A stretch of DNA of 26,333 nucleotides from Flavobacteriales bacterium. Its GTDB lineage: Bacteria > Bacteroidota > Bacteroidia > Flavobacteriales_D > Sanyastnellaceae. The position numbers and the translations under genes were made by a program. Under the pieces are notes generated by a model, which saw nothing but the letters and a program-made list of their open reading frames with translations, was not told where the DNA came from and made no database searches. This document shows, piece after piece, positions 16,016-22,915 of this stretch (positions are counted from its first letter, which is position 1; each line of letters starts with the position of its first letter). Location of the stretch: contig DQRJ01000170.1 in NCBI GenBank assembly GCA_015663855.1, forward strand, positions 1 to 26,333, read 5' to 3'.

Positions 16016-16019
16016 GACA

Positions 16020-16049
16020 CAAATGTGGGGCATTTACTTGCTCTATCAA
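16020..16049 (-). promoter_or_regulatory. Promoter of the glycosyltransferase/flippase unit
   Basis: On the minus strand: TTG (16049-16047), 19-nt spacer, CACATTTG (16027-16020; one mismatch to TAnnTTTG), 4 nt, ATG at 16015. It overlaps the oppositely directed tRNA-His promoter between 16038 and 16049. Confidence 0.5.
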
Positions 16050-16067
16050 AACTCCTGACTATCTTTG
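16038..16067 (+). promoter_or_regulatory. Promoter of tRNA-His
   Basis: TTG (16038-16040), 19-nt spacer, TATCTTTG (16060-16067), a perfect TAnnTTTG. The predicted start near 16072 leaves a leader of about 14 nt before the mature tRNA. Confidence 0.65.
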
Positions 16068-16085
16068 CAGTCCCTTCGGGGATAT

Positions 16086-16160
16086 GGTGGGTATAGCTCA
16101 GTTGGTTAGAGCACTGGTTTGTGGTACCAGGGGTCGTGGGTTCAAATCCCATTATCCACC
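16086..16160 (+). tRNA. tRNA-His(GTG)
   Basis: A full cloverleaf can be drawn. Acceptor strands 16087-16093 and 16153-16159 pair with one G-U. The D stem is GCTC/GAGC (16096-16099, 16109-16112). The anticodon stem is CTGGT/ACCAG with loop TTGTGGT, giving anticodon GTG at 16121-16123. The T stem is GTGGG/CCCAT with loop TTCAAAT. The extra G at position -1 (16086) faces discriminator C160, the identity signature of bacterial tRNA-His. A complete CCA is not encoded (C161, A162 follow), so it must be added enzymatically, as is usual in Bacteroidetes. Confidence 0.97.
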
Positions 16161-16172
16161 CAAAAAATACCT

Positions 16173-16202
16173 AAAGGTCTCGCGAAAGCGAGGCCTTTTT
16201 TT
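16173..16202 (+). terminator. Rho-independent terminator after tRNA-His
   Basis: An 11-bp stem AAAGGTCTCGC (16173-16183) pairs with GCGAGGCCTTT (16188-16198), with one G-U and a GAAA tetraloop, followed by a T run to 16202. The core GCGAAAGC is itself a very stable mini-hairpin. Confidence 0.9.
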
Positions 16203-16218
16203 ATGAGCGATAGTGTAG

Positions 16219-16343
16219 CAAGCGAAGCTTGTTTAAGCTATTGAGAAATAAAAAAGTGCACTGATCGAAGATCATTGCGGCTTTAGGTGTTTTTTGAAGG
16301 CCCGACAGATAATACTGGGATCACGAGCGAAGCGAGTAATCCC
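16219..16343. repeat. Three successive GAA-triloop inverted repeats
   Basis: Between the tRNA terminator and hpt lie three palindromes, each closed by GAA. They are CAAGC-GAA-GCTTG (16219-16231); GCAcTGATC-GAA-GATCAtTGC (16258-16278, one mismatched pair); and a 27-nt element at 16317-16343 with GGGAT/ATCCC outer arms and a GCGAAGC core. GCGAAGC is known to form an exceptionally stable DNA mini-hairpin. The set resembles REP/BIME-type dispersed palindromes. The third element lies just after the hpt stop on the minus strand and may protect or end that mRNA, though no T run follows. Confidence 0.5.
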
Positions 16344-16354
16344 TTGAACTAAGA

Positions 16355-16888
16355 TTAGCTCTTTGAATCGTAAATGTTCCGGTAATTCCGACATAACCCG
16401 TCCATATCGAAGCCATATCCCACGAACCACTCTTCGCCCATATCGGGGAAGCAAGTGAAATCAACATCATAAGTTCCAGACTTTCTATCGACTAGAGTTA
16501 CGACTTTCACTACAGCAGGAACTCCTTTTGCGTTCTGATTCCCTCCAGAATTCACCTTCTCCCTCACAGCATCCATAGTCTTTCCAGTATCGACCATATC
16601 GTCTACTATGTAAACTCTCTTCCCAGTCAAGTCAATCTCTAGATTTTTCGTAAAGGTCACCCCTCCCGAATTATCCGTACCCACATAAGATCGCGCCCGA
16701 ATAAAATCCACTTCTATTTCTATCCCCATATCCTTCACTAGATCCGAGAAAAACATAAATGCTCCGTTCAGAACGCAAATCATCACAGGCGGCTTATCAC
16801 TCCCCGACGCCCTGTGATCCTCCGAAAGCTTATGCGCCATGGCCCTCACCCTCCTCTCAATTTTATACTCCGCGATAATTATTTCCAT
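16355..16888 (-). CDS. hpt: Hypoxanthine phosphoribosyltransferase
   Basis: The 177-residue cytosolic purine salvage enzyme joins hypoxanthine (or guanine) with PRPP to give IMP or GMP. The PRPP-binding signature VYIVDDMVDTGKT is at 92-104, the PPi/Mg loop at CVLNGAFMFFSDL (38-50), and the flexible-loop segment RARSYVGTDNSG at 64-75. Near the C-terminus, FPDMGEEWFVGYGFDMDG gives the base-binding region, with the FVGYGxD motif typical of Hpt. Length is normal. It is a single-gene unit facing tRNA-His. A -7-like box ends 4 nt before the ATG. Confidence 0.95.
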   Translation of the reverse strand: MEIIIAEYKIERRVRAMAHKLSEDHRASGSDKPPVMICVLNGAFMFFSDLVKDMGIEIEVDFIRARSYVGTDNSGGVTFTKNLEIDLTGKRVYIVDDMVDTGKTMDAVREKVNSGGNQNAKGVPAVVKVVTLVDRKSGTYDVDFTCFPDMGEEWFVGYGFDMDGLCRNYRNIYDSKS

Positions 16889-16892
16889 GGCG

Positions 16893-16920
16893 GGAAGGTA
16901 GGGTTTAGTTCTTTAAACAA
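16893..16920 (-). promoter_or_regulatory. Candidate promoter of hpt, 4 nt before ATG
   Basis: On the minus strand: TTG (16920-16918), 17-nt spacer, TACCTTCC (16900-16893; two mismatches to TAnnTTTG), then 4 nt to ATG 16888. Confidence 0.35.
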
Positions 16921-17313
16921 ACTTGATTTGTGTTAGTTGGATTAATACCCCCTCTTGAGTTCAACCATTGCGATGCGGACTTTGAAATTGAAGTACCAAT
17001 CGGAGCGGCCTTTCGAGCGGGGGAGTTGGAGATATGGCCGTCGGAAGAACTTCGAGCGGACTCGACGCCGAGATGGCCCAGAGAGTCTTTTACTAAGTCG
17101 TTCATCTATTTCGATATGTCGTAGTAACCTTGGTCGTCCTCCGATCTGCAAGAAGTGAAAATGACCACGTATTTATTACTGAGGTGGTGGGGTGAAAGCG
17201 AGCATGTAGGTTATTGGTTAAATGGCGATTATGAATATAAGCTTAGTAATATATCAATAAATTTATGTATATTGCCTTTTATACAAAAAACAAAACCAAA
17301 ATATTTTATTGCT
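16921..17313. other. Long intergenic stretch with no convincing gene
   Basis: Between the hpt promoter and the secreted EF-hand gene. The left part (about 16970-17150) is GC-richer and open in several frames. The longest plausible one is 16973-17158 plus, giving a 61-residue, very Arg-rich product starting MRTLKLKYQSERPFERGS. No family is recognised, and being open in both strands speaks for composition rather than coding. TTCGAGCGG occurs twice (near 17007 and 17051). The right part (about 17210-17310) is strongly AT-rich and probably holds the promoter of the next gene; TATATTGC at 17268-17275 is a weak -7 candidate. Confidence 0.45.
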
Positions 17314-17667
17314 ATGAGTAACTATTCCAAATTTTTCTTGTCTTTCATATTTCTTTTCAGCTATGTTTTAGTAGGCTATGCTCAATCTGATTTCTCACAG
17401 ACTTCTCTCGATAATTTCAACTCTACCACAACTACTGAGACCATACTTACTCAAGTAGAAAATGGTTTGGGACTAGGACTAACGGTAACAGGAGATGATG
17501 ACGATGATTGTGAGGGTTTTTCCTTTTGTGGAGATGGTACTATGTGGGATCCAGAAACAAGCACCTGTGTCGCCTCATCTTGTTTAGGAGATTTGAATGA
17601 AGATGGTCATATTCAATTAAATGATTTATTAGACTTACTAAGCATTTATGGGACGTTTTGCGACTAA
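17314..17667 (+). CDS. Small secreted protein ending in a single EF-hand/dockerin-like module
   Basis: From ATG 17314 the protein has 117 residues. A longer reading from 17155 would place 53 untypical residues before an otherwise perfect signal peptide, so it is rejected. Residues 1-23 form a signal peptide (KFFLSFIFLFSYVLVGYA, then QS). A Ser/Thr/Asn-rich spacer is followed by a GDDDDDC acidic knot, then CGDGTMWDPETSTC (72-85), a short Cys motif seen with such modules in marine Flavobacteriales. The C-terminus DLNEDGHIQLNDLLDLLSIY fits the 12-residue calcium loop D-x-N-x-D-G-x-I-x-x-x-D followed by an amphipathic helix. The same module ends the protein at 25256. Exported; partner and function unknown. 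Confidence 0.7.
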   Translation: MSNYSKFFLSFIFLFSYVLVGYAQSDFSQTSLDNFNSTTTTETILTQVENGLGLGLTVTGDDDDDCEGFSFCGDGTMWDPETSTCVASSCLGDLNEDGHIQLNDLLDLLSIYGTFCD

Positions 17668-17675
17668 AATGCATA

Positions 17676-18563
17676 TTATGATTCCCTTTTCTTTAAAAAG
17701 GTATTAAGAATTACAGACCCTAGTATTAAAAAGGCTCCGAGATAGAAGCGGGTCGACATCACCTCTTCCTCGCCAAAGATTAAGACTGCGAGGATGATGG
17801 CGTAGATGGGCTCGAGATTTACTGCGACCGAGGTGGTGAAAGGGGTTAGAACTTTCATTACTGAAGTGAACGCTATGAAAGCGAACGAAGTGGCGATGAT
17901 AGCGAGGATAGCGATTAGGAGCCAATCTTGAGACGAGATGACGAAAAAGGAAGAGGTAATGTCGCCACGAAATAGTAGGAAGATGAAAATAACGGTAGCG
18001 GCTGAGATAAGTTCTACGAGTGAGATGTTACTGGCGTCATGAGATTTAATGAGAACGCCATTGAGAGTGGCGAACAATGAGGCGAAAAAAGCGGAGATGA
18101 TACCAAGGATTATCCCTTCGTGGTAGGTAGTGTCGAAACTGAAAATGGTCGCTACCCCTAAAAGGACGATAAAGGCAACTAGGAGCTCGCGCCAGTCGAG
18201 CTTACGTCTGAAGATAAGTGGCTCTAGGAAGCCCACGAACATAGGGCTGAGGGCTAGCATCGTAAGAGCGACACTGACATTGCTGGCCTTTATGGAAGCG
18301 AAAAATGTAGACCAGTGAATGGCGACGAGGAGGCCCACGAAGGAGATTTGGGCTAATTCCTTGAAAGACTTCTTGGAAACTTTGCCCCGTAATTTGAGCC
18401 AAATATAAATCGCCACACCGCCGATGAGCGTGCGCCAGAAAACTAAAGGGATCGCGTTGAGGGTGATGAGCTTGCCCAAGATGCCAGTGAAACCGAAGAT
18501 TATCACCACGAAATGCATTAAGAAGAGGTTCTTCGTGAGTGTTGAAAATTTGTGGGAGGACAT
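17676..18563 (-). CDS. DMT-superfamily transporter with two EamA domains
   Basis: The 295-residue inner-membrane protein has about ten helices in two repeats. The first repeat includes FGFTGILGKLITLNAIPLVF with FWRTLIGG. The second ends with FTSVMKVLTPFTTSVAVNLE, then PIYAIILAVLIFGE. These are the EamA hallmarks (WRtligg; NLEPiyaailavlifgE). Such proteins usually export amino acids or other metabolites, and the substrate cannot be read from the sequence. It is convergent with the secreted EF-hand gene (8 bp) and divergent from asnB (51 bp). A -7 box 4 nt before ATG supports the start. Confidence 0.88.
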   Translation of the reverse strand: MSSHKFSTLTKNLFLMHFVVIIFGFTGILGKLITLNAIPLVFWRTLIGGVAIYIWLKLRGKVSKKSFKELAQISFVGLLVAIHWSTFFASIKASNVSVALTMLALSPMFVGFLEPLIFRRKLDWRELLVAFIVLLGVATIFSFDTTYHEGIILGIISAFFASLFATLNGVLIKSHDASNISLVELISAATVIFIFLLFRGDITSSFFVISSQDWLLIAILAIIATSFAFIAFTSVMKVLTPFTTSVAVNLEPIYAIILAVLIFGEEEVMSTRFYLGAFLILGSVILNTFLKKRES

Positions 18564-18567
18564 ATGG

Positions 18568-18575
18568 CGAAGATA
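18568..18575 (-). promoter_or_regulatory. -7 element of the DMT transporter, 4 nt before ATG
   Basis: On the minus strand TATCTTCG (TAnnTTCG variant) ends exactly 4 nt before the ATG at 18563. A TTG exists only 25 nt upstream, longer than usual. Confidence 0.4.
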
Positions 18576-18614
18576 TTACGATTCGATTTGTATCTTTTGG
18601 CAAAATAATAATAT

Positions 18615-20300
18615 ATGTGTTCGATAACAGCGTTGTTAGATCTTGAGGGGAAGGGCAGTGAAAGCGAGATTCGAGGGGTCGCACTAGAAATTTCTAAACG
18701 TCAGAGGCATAGAGGACCGGACTGGTCTGGGGTGTTTCAGCACGAAAATGCTGTGCTGGTTCACGAGAGGTTAGCAATCGTCGATGTAAGTAGCGGGGCT
18801 CAACCGCTGATAGATAGGGAGACCGGGAGTGCGCTTGCTGTAAATGGGGAGATTTACAATCATAAAAACTTGAGGGCGAAGGGCAAGTCGGGGTCTAAGT
18901 CGGGGTCGTATTCTTATCAAACAGGTAGCGATTGTGAGGTGATTTTAGCGCTGTATCGTGAGTTGGGGAGGGATTTGGTGCACGAACTTGAAGGGATGTA
19001 CGCCTTCGTGTTGTACGACCCGAAAGCGGACTTTTGGTTAGTGGGACGGGACCCGATAGGGATAATACCACTTTATTACGGACATGATAAGGAGGGAAGG
19101 TTGATAGTAGCGTCGGAAATGAAAGCTCTGTCAGATGTTTGTGACGATGTTTCGGAATTCCCGCCGGGATGTACATTCCAGAAGGGAGATGAAGAGCCCG
19201 TAAAGTATTTTAAGGAGGATTGGATGGAGTACGACGATCTACCTATGGTTGAGTATAAACCCGAGGAAATGAAAGCCCAACTCGAGAAGGCAGTGAAATC
19301 TCATCTCATGGGCGATGTTCCATACGGTTTGCTGATAAGTGGTGGTTTAGATTCAAGTGTGATTGCGGCTATTGCGCAGCAGTATTCATCTAAAAGGGTG
19401 GACGATGATGGTGCTTCGGACGCTTGGTGGCCGAGCATTCATAGTTTCAGCATAGGACTTGAGGGGTCGCCCGACCTTGCGGCTGCGAAGAAGGTCGCGG
19501 ACGATATAGGAACGGTTCATCACTCTCTAATATTCACAATTCAAGAGGGACTCGACGCTCTCGACGAGGTGGTGAGGCACATAGAGACTTACGATGTGAC
19601 GACCATCAGAGCGTCCACACCTATGTATTTGATGGCTCGTCAGATCAAGGCGATGGGTATTAAAATGGTCCTTTCCGGGGAGGGGGCTGATGAGCTTCTG
19701 GGGGGATATTTATATTTCCATTTGGCACCAAACCCTAAAGAGTTCCATGAAGAAACAGTCCGCAAAGTGCTGGCACTTAGTAAGTACGATTGCTCTAGAG
19801 CGAATAAGTCTATGATGGCTTGGGGGATAGAGGCGAGAGTGCCTTTCTTGGATAAGCCATTCGTAGATTATGCTATGCGATTAGATCCTAAAGTAAAAAT
19901 GGGGGGTGAAGGGAGGATAGAAAAACACATTCTTAGGGAAGCTTTTCAAGGAGATTTACCAGAAGAAATACTATGGCGCCAAAAGGAGCAATTTTCTGAT
20001 GGAGTAGGGTATGGGTGGATAGATGGTTTAAAAGATTACGCAGAAAAAATGGTCTCTGATAGCGAGTTAGAGAGAGCGTCCGTTAGATTTCCGATTAATA
20101 CTCCAGACTCGAAAGAGGGCTATTTCTACAGAACCATTTTCGAAAAACATTATCCCTCAGCGGCTTGTGCTGCGATAATTCCGGGTGGGAAAACAGTAGC
20201 GTGTAGTACAGAGAAAGCTTTGGAATGGAGTGAGTCCTTAAGCAACTTGAACGATCCTTCTGGACGTGCCGTGAAGTCCGTTCATAAAGATGGCTACTAA
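18615..20300 (+). CDS. asnB: Asparagine synthetase B (glutamine-hydrolysing)
   Basis: The 561-residue cytosolic enzyme makes asparagine from aspartate, glutamine and ATP. The N-terminal Ntn glutaminase domain begins MCSITALLDL, leaving Cys2 as nucleophile after Met removal, with RHRGPDWSG (31-39), HERLAIVD and NGEIYNH downstream. The synthetase domain has the PP-loop ISGGLDSSVIAA (SGGLDSS at 242-248) and VLSGEGADELLGGY, then MAWGIEARVPFLDKPFVDYA. Length and architecture match E. coli-type AsnB. The Cys2 requirement fixes the start codon. It is a monocistronic-looking gene, divergent from the DMT transporter. A functional link between amino-acid exporter and asparagine synthesis is only a guess. 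Confidence 0.96.
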   Translation: MCSITALLDLEGKGSESEIRGVALEISKRQRHRGPDWSGVFQHENAVLVHERLAIVDVSSGAQPLIDRETGSALAVNGEIYNHKNLRAKGKSGSKSGSYSYQTGSDCEVILALYRELGRDLVHELEGMYAFVLYDPKADFWLVGRDPIGIIPLYYGHDKEGRLIVASEMKALSDVCDDVSEFPPGCTFQKGDEEPVKYFKEDWMEYDDLPMVEYKPEEMKAQLEKAVKSHLMGDVPYGLLISGGLDSSVIAAIAQQYSSKRVDDDGASDAWWPSIHSFSIGLEGSPDLAAAKKVADDIGTVHHSLIFTIQEGLDALDEVVRHIETYDVTTIRASTPMYLMARQIKAMGIKMVLSGEGADELLGGYLYFHLAPNPKEFHEETVRKVLALSKYDCSRANKSMMAWGIEARVPFLDKPFVDYAMRLDPKVKMGGEGRIEKHILREAFQGDLPEEILWRQKEQFSDGVGYGWIDGLKDYAEKMVSDSELERASVRFPINTPDSKEGYFYRTIFEKHYPSAACAAIIPGGKTVACSTEKALEWSESLSNLNDPSGRAVKSVHKDGY

Positions 20301-20306
20301 GTGAAT

Positions 20307-20338
20307 GCTAGTAGCTAGTACTAGTCGCTAGTCGCTAA
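20307..20338. repeat. Short GCTAGT-rich tandem/palindromic repeat
   Basis: Between the asnB stop and the end of the M15 gene there are five imperfect copies of GCTAGT/CTAGT in about 32 bp, including the perfect palindrome CTAGTACTAG. It ends in the TAG stop codon of the M15 gene. It might form a weak bidirectional terminator or be a slipped-strand microsatellite. Confidence 0.45.
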
Positions 20339-21063
20339 TCTTTCGTGCGAATTCCGTTGACGTATTTGGCGATGACTTTTATCGAGTCGGTCTCCTGAGC
20401 ACCCTTAAAATCAGTCAAGTCCTGCGTCGTAATTAACTCGTTGTAAGCCCTTAGCATCGGCTCCGAAGTAGGCAAGTAAGACCAGTGCCATTTCTCTTCG
20501 TTGTAGCCAGTTCGGGCTTTATGTCCCGAAGTTGATTCCTTCGAGGTGTAAACTTGCTTAAAACCAAACTCGCTTGCGCATCGGTCTAGGAATTCATAAA
20601 CTTCGTATCCTTCGGCCGATTCGAAATATGAATTTTCGAGGGAGTTGAAGTCTATATCGGTGCCCCAATGATGGCGCGAAGTGCCGGGCATAGAACTGTA
20701 CGTAAGGATATCGACAGCTTTATCAAATTCGTCCCACCCCATATAACGAGGGCGTTCCCACTTGCGTTCCCAAATAGATCTTTGGTGCGAAAATGTCCTA
20801 GTTCCACTCAAAATAACAAGCTCGATACCTTCATCTAAAGCTGCCTCCCTCAATTTTTCGAATGCGACCAAAACCTCGCTTCTCAAATAAATCCCCGCCC
20901 GTGAAGAGAACTCTTCTGGGACTAAAGAAAATGCCGGATGGGAAGACGGTGTGATTTGGCCTAAAAGCTCCTCCTTAGGATACTCAGGCGACTGCGCCAA
21001 AAAACTTAAAGTAATAACGAGTTGAACGCAAAAAATGAGCGCCAACTTCGCGGACTTCATCAT
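20335..21063 (-). CDS. Exported M15-family D-alanyl-D-alanine carboxypeptidase
   Basis: The 242-residue protein has a signal peptide in its first about 24 residues (LALIFCVQLVITLSFLAQ). The Zn peptidase core shows ILSGTRTFSHQ (84-94), TSRHHWGTDIDF with ligands His131 and Asp138, and EKWHWSY with His193. This is the SxHxxGxAxD...HxH arrangement of VanY/DacY-type enzymes that trim peptidoglycan stem peptides in the periplasm. Its ATG directly follows the trxB stop (TAGATG), so it is probably read from the trxB promoter. That pairing with a cytosolic redox enzyme has no obvious meaning. The C-terminal tail (about 205-242) has no recognised domain. Confidence 0.88.
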   Translation of the reverse strand: MMKSAKLALIFCVQLVITLSFLAQSPEYPKEELLGQITPSSHPAFSLVPEEFSSRAGIYLRSEVLVAFEKLREAALDEGIELVILSGTRTFSHQRSIWERKWERPRYMGWDEFDKAVDILTYSSMPGTSRHHWGTDIDFNSLENSYFESAEGYEVYEFLDRCASEFGFKQVYTSKESTSGHKARTGYNEEKWHWSYLPTSEPMLRAYNELITTQDLTDFKGAQETDSIKVIAKYVNGIRTKD

Positions 21064-22029
21064 CTAGTGAACTCCTTTCGCAGCTAGGTAACGCTCCGCA
21101 TCGAGTGCAGCCATACATCCAGATCCAGCAGCTGTAACCGCTTGCTTGTAAACCTTGTCTGCACAATCTCCACTCCAAAACACTCCTTCTACATTTGTAA
21201 GTGATGTTCCAGGAGTTGCTTGGACTATATATCCTTGATCGTCAAGATTTAGGTAGTTTGCGAAAATGCTTGTGTTAGGGGTGTGGCCGATAGCTACGAA
21301 GAATCCGGTAATAGCTAATTCCTCTTCTTTTCCTGTAATGTTATTGCGAAATCTTACTCCCTCAACTCCTTCAACTCCAAGAACTTCCACGGTTTCAGTA
21401 TTGTAACGAATGTCGATATTGTCAATAGCTTTTACTCGGTTTTGCATCGCCTTAGAAGCGCGCATCTCTTCTTTTCTAACTAACATCGTGACTTTATTAC
21501 AAAGCTTAGCGAGGTAACTAGCTTCCTCACATGCCGAATCACCAGCTCCTACAAGTACTACATCTTGACCTCTATAGAAAAACCCATCACAAACAGCGCA
21601 AGCACTTACTCCACCACCGATATCGCGCAGTCTAAGTTCACTCTCAAGCCCTAGCCATTTTGCAGAAGCTCCAGTTGAAATAATTACAATGTTTGCGTGA
21701 ATCTCATGAGCATCCTTTCCTTCTCCAACCCAAACCTTATGAATTTCTCCTTCGCCAGAAAAATCAACATTAGTTACCCAACCTGATCTTACATCAGTAT
21801 CGAAACGCTTCGCTTGAGATTCTAAGTCTATCATCATCTGTGGACCGTTCACACCATCAGCGTACCCAGGGAAATTGTCTACTTCGGTAGTTTCCATGAG
21901 TTGGCCTCCAGGCTGAGATCCTTGGTATAAAACAGGCTTCATATCGGCACGTGCTGCGTATATAGCGGCAGTAAATCCTGCTGGCCCTGATCCGATGATT
22001 AAACAGTTTACTTTTTCTGGAGTATTCAT
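21064..22029 (-). CDS. trxB: Thioredoxin reductase
   Basis: The 321-residue flavoenzyme passes electrons from NADPH through FAD and a disulfide to thioredoxin in the cytosol. The FAD site is IIGSGPAGFTAAIYAARADM (11-30), the redox disulfide is CAVCDG with Cys144 and Cys147, the NADPH site is VLVGAGDSACEEA, and the C-terminal FAD segment is VFWSGDCAD. Length is that of the low-molecular-weight bacterial type. It has its own promoter with a leader of about 34 nt, and an 18-bp palindrome overlaps the -33 element. The M15 peptidase gene follows without a gap. Confidence 0.96.
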   Translation of the reverse strand: MNTPEKVNCLIIGSGPAGFTAAIYAARADMKPVLYQGSQPGGQLMETTEVDNFPGYADGVNGPQMMIDLESQAKRFDTDVRSGWVTNVDFSGEGEIHKVWVGEGKDAHEIHANIVIISTGASAKWLGLESELRLRDIGGGVSACAVCDGFFYRGQDVVLVGAGDSACEEASYLAKLCNKVTMLVRKEEMRASKAMQNRVKAIDNIDIRYNTETVEVLGVEGVEGVRFRNNITGKEEELAITGFFVAIGHTPNTSIFANYLNLDDQGYIVQATPGTSLTNVEGVFWSGDCADKVYKQAVTAAGSGCMAALDAERYLAAKGVH

Positions 22030-22067
22030 GTTCTAGCTTTAGTTGAATTTCTTCTTTCTTGGAAGCC

Positions 22068-22097
22068 CAAATTTACACTTTCTTTTACCTATAACAA
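22068..22097 (-). promoter_or_regulatory. Promoter of trxB
   Basis: On the minus strand: TTG (22097-22095), 19-nt spacer, TAAATTTG (22075-22068), a perfect TAnnTTTG. The start point would be about 34 nt upstream of the ATG at 22029. Confidence 0.7.
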
Positions 22098-22113
22098 GTA
22101 ACATTTGTTACTT
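22096..22113. promoter_or_regulatory. 18-bp perfect palindrome over the trxB -33 element
   Basis: AAGTAACA-TT-TGTTACTT has perfect 8-bp arms and a 2-nt centre. It overlaps two bases of the trxB -33 TTG and the last two codons of the pseudouridine synthase gene. Position and symmetry suit a dimeric regulator of trxB. No T run follows on the minus strand, so it is a poor terminator. Confidence 0.45.
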
Positions 22114-22905
22114 CCTACTAAGTCTTAGGTCTAGGGCGACAAATTCATCCCATAGCGGGTCGTCTTGCGGAGGAGCGATGATGGTAACGGCCTCGTGTTT
22201 TACTGGGTGAACGAAGTCGATACGGCGTGCGTGTAGATGCACTGAAGCGTTATCGTTAGTGTTTCGAGCCCCGTACTTGACGTCGCCCTTTATAGGGGAC
22301 CCTAGTGATGCTAGGGTTACTCGGATTTGGTGGTGTCGTCCCGATTTAGGTAAGACCTCAACGAACGTGTAATGGTCGCTTTCGCCTAGTACGTTGTACA
22401 TGAGCTCGGCCTCACGTCTGTCTTCACCTGGCTTAGAGTGGGCGAAGCTTTTATTTTGCTTGGAGTTTTTCTTGAGAAAGTTTACTATATGCCCGCTGGG
22501 AGGGTGAATAGTAGGTTTTACGACAGCCCAGTAAGTTTTTTGGACTTCTCTATGTCGGAACATAGTAGTAAGTCTTGAGAGTGCTTTTGAAGTTTTTGCG
22601 TACAAGATCACTCCACTTACTGGTCGGTCTAGTCGATGGACAGTTCCTATAAATGCTTTCCCGGGCTTATTGTACTTCTTTGCTACGTATTCCGCCACTA
22701 CTTCGCATAAGCTCTTGTCGCCTTTTCCGTCGCCCTGGATAATGTCGCTTGAGCGCTTATTTATCGCAATGATGTGATTATCCTCGTAAAGAACTTGAAG
22801 AGTAGAAGCCTTACTCATTATGATAGGCTTTTTAGGTTGCTTCACGAACTTTCGGGAGGCGTCGGACTTATTTGAGTCGAAACTATCTTGTTTGAGGCGG
22901 CTCAT
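22108..22905 (-). CDS. RluA-family RNA pseudouridine synthase
   Basis: The 265-residue enzyme isomerises uridine to pseudouridine in rRNA or tRNA. The family active site HRLDRPVSG lies at 90-98 with catalytic Asp93. It is preceded by VLYEDNHIIAINKRS and followed by AKTSKALSRLTTMFRHREV with KTYWAVV, then SGRHHQIRVTLASLG. The protein is short and lacks an obvious S4 domain. The first 29 residues (SRLKQDSFDSNKSDASRKF) are polar, and a second Met at 30 starts MSKASTLQVLYE, so the true start may be 22818. RluA subtype and target base cannot be assigned. It starts 10 bp after panB, likely in one transcript. Confidence 0.9.
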   Translation of the reverse strand: MSRLKQDSFDSNKSDASRKFVKQPKKPIIMSKASTLQVLYEDNHIIAINKRSSDIIQGDGKGDKSLCEVVAEYVAKKYNKPGKAFIGTVHRLDRPVSGVILYAKTSKALSRLTTMFRHREVQKTYWAVVKPTIHPPSGHIVNFLKKNSKQNKSFAHSKPGEDRREAELMYNVLGESDHYTFVEVLPKSGRHHQIRVTLASLGSPIKGDVKYGARNTNDNASVHLHARRIDFVHPVKHEAVTIIAPPQDDPLWDEFVALDLRLSRK

Positions 22906-22915
22906 TTTTCGAAAC

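Noticed and set aside
16016..16033. ATG 16033 as glycosyltransferase start
   Set aside because: The likely -7 box (16020-16027) lies within these codons, placing transcription start at about 16015.
17155..17313. Upstream extension of the secreted EF-hand gene (53 extra residues)
   Set aside because: It would bury a complete signal peptide inside the protein and crosses an AT-rich promoter-like stretch; the Met at 17314 is the natural start.
17683..17702. CCTTTT/AAAAGG hairpin at the 3' ends of the EF-hand and DMT genes
   Set aside because: Short AT-rich stem with no following T run; weak as a terminator.
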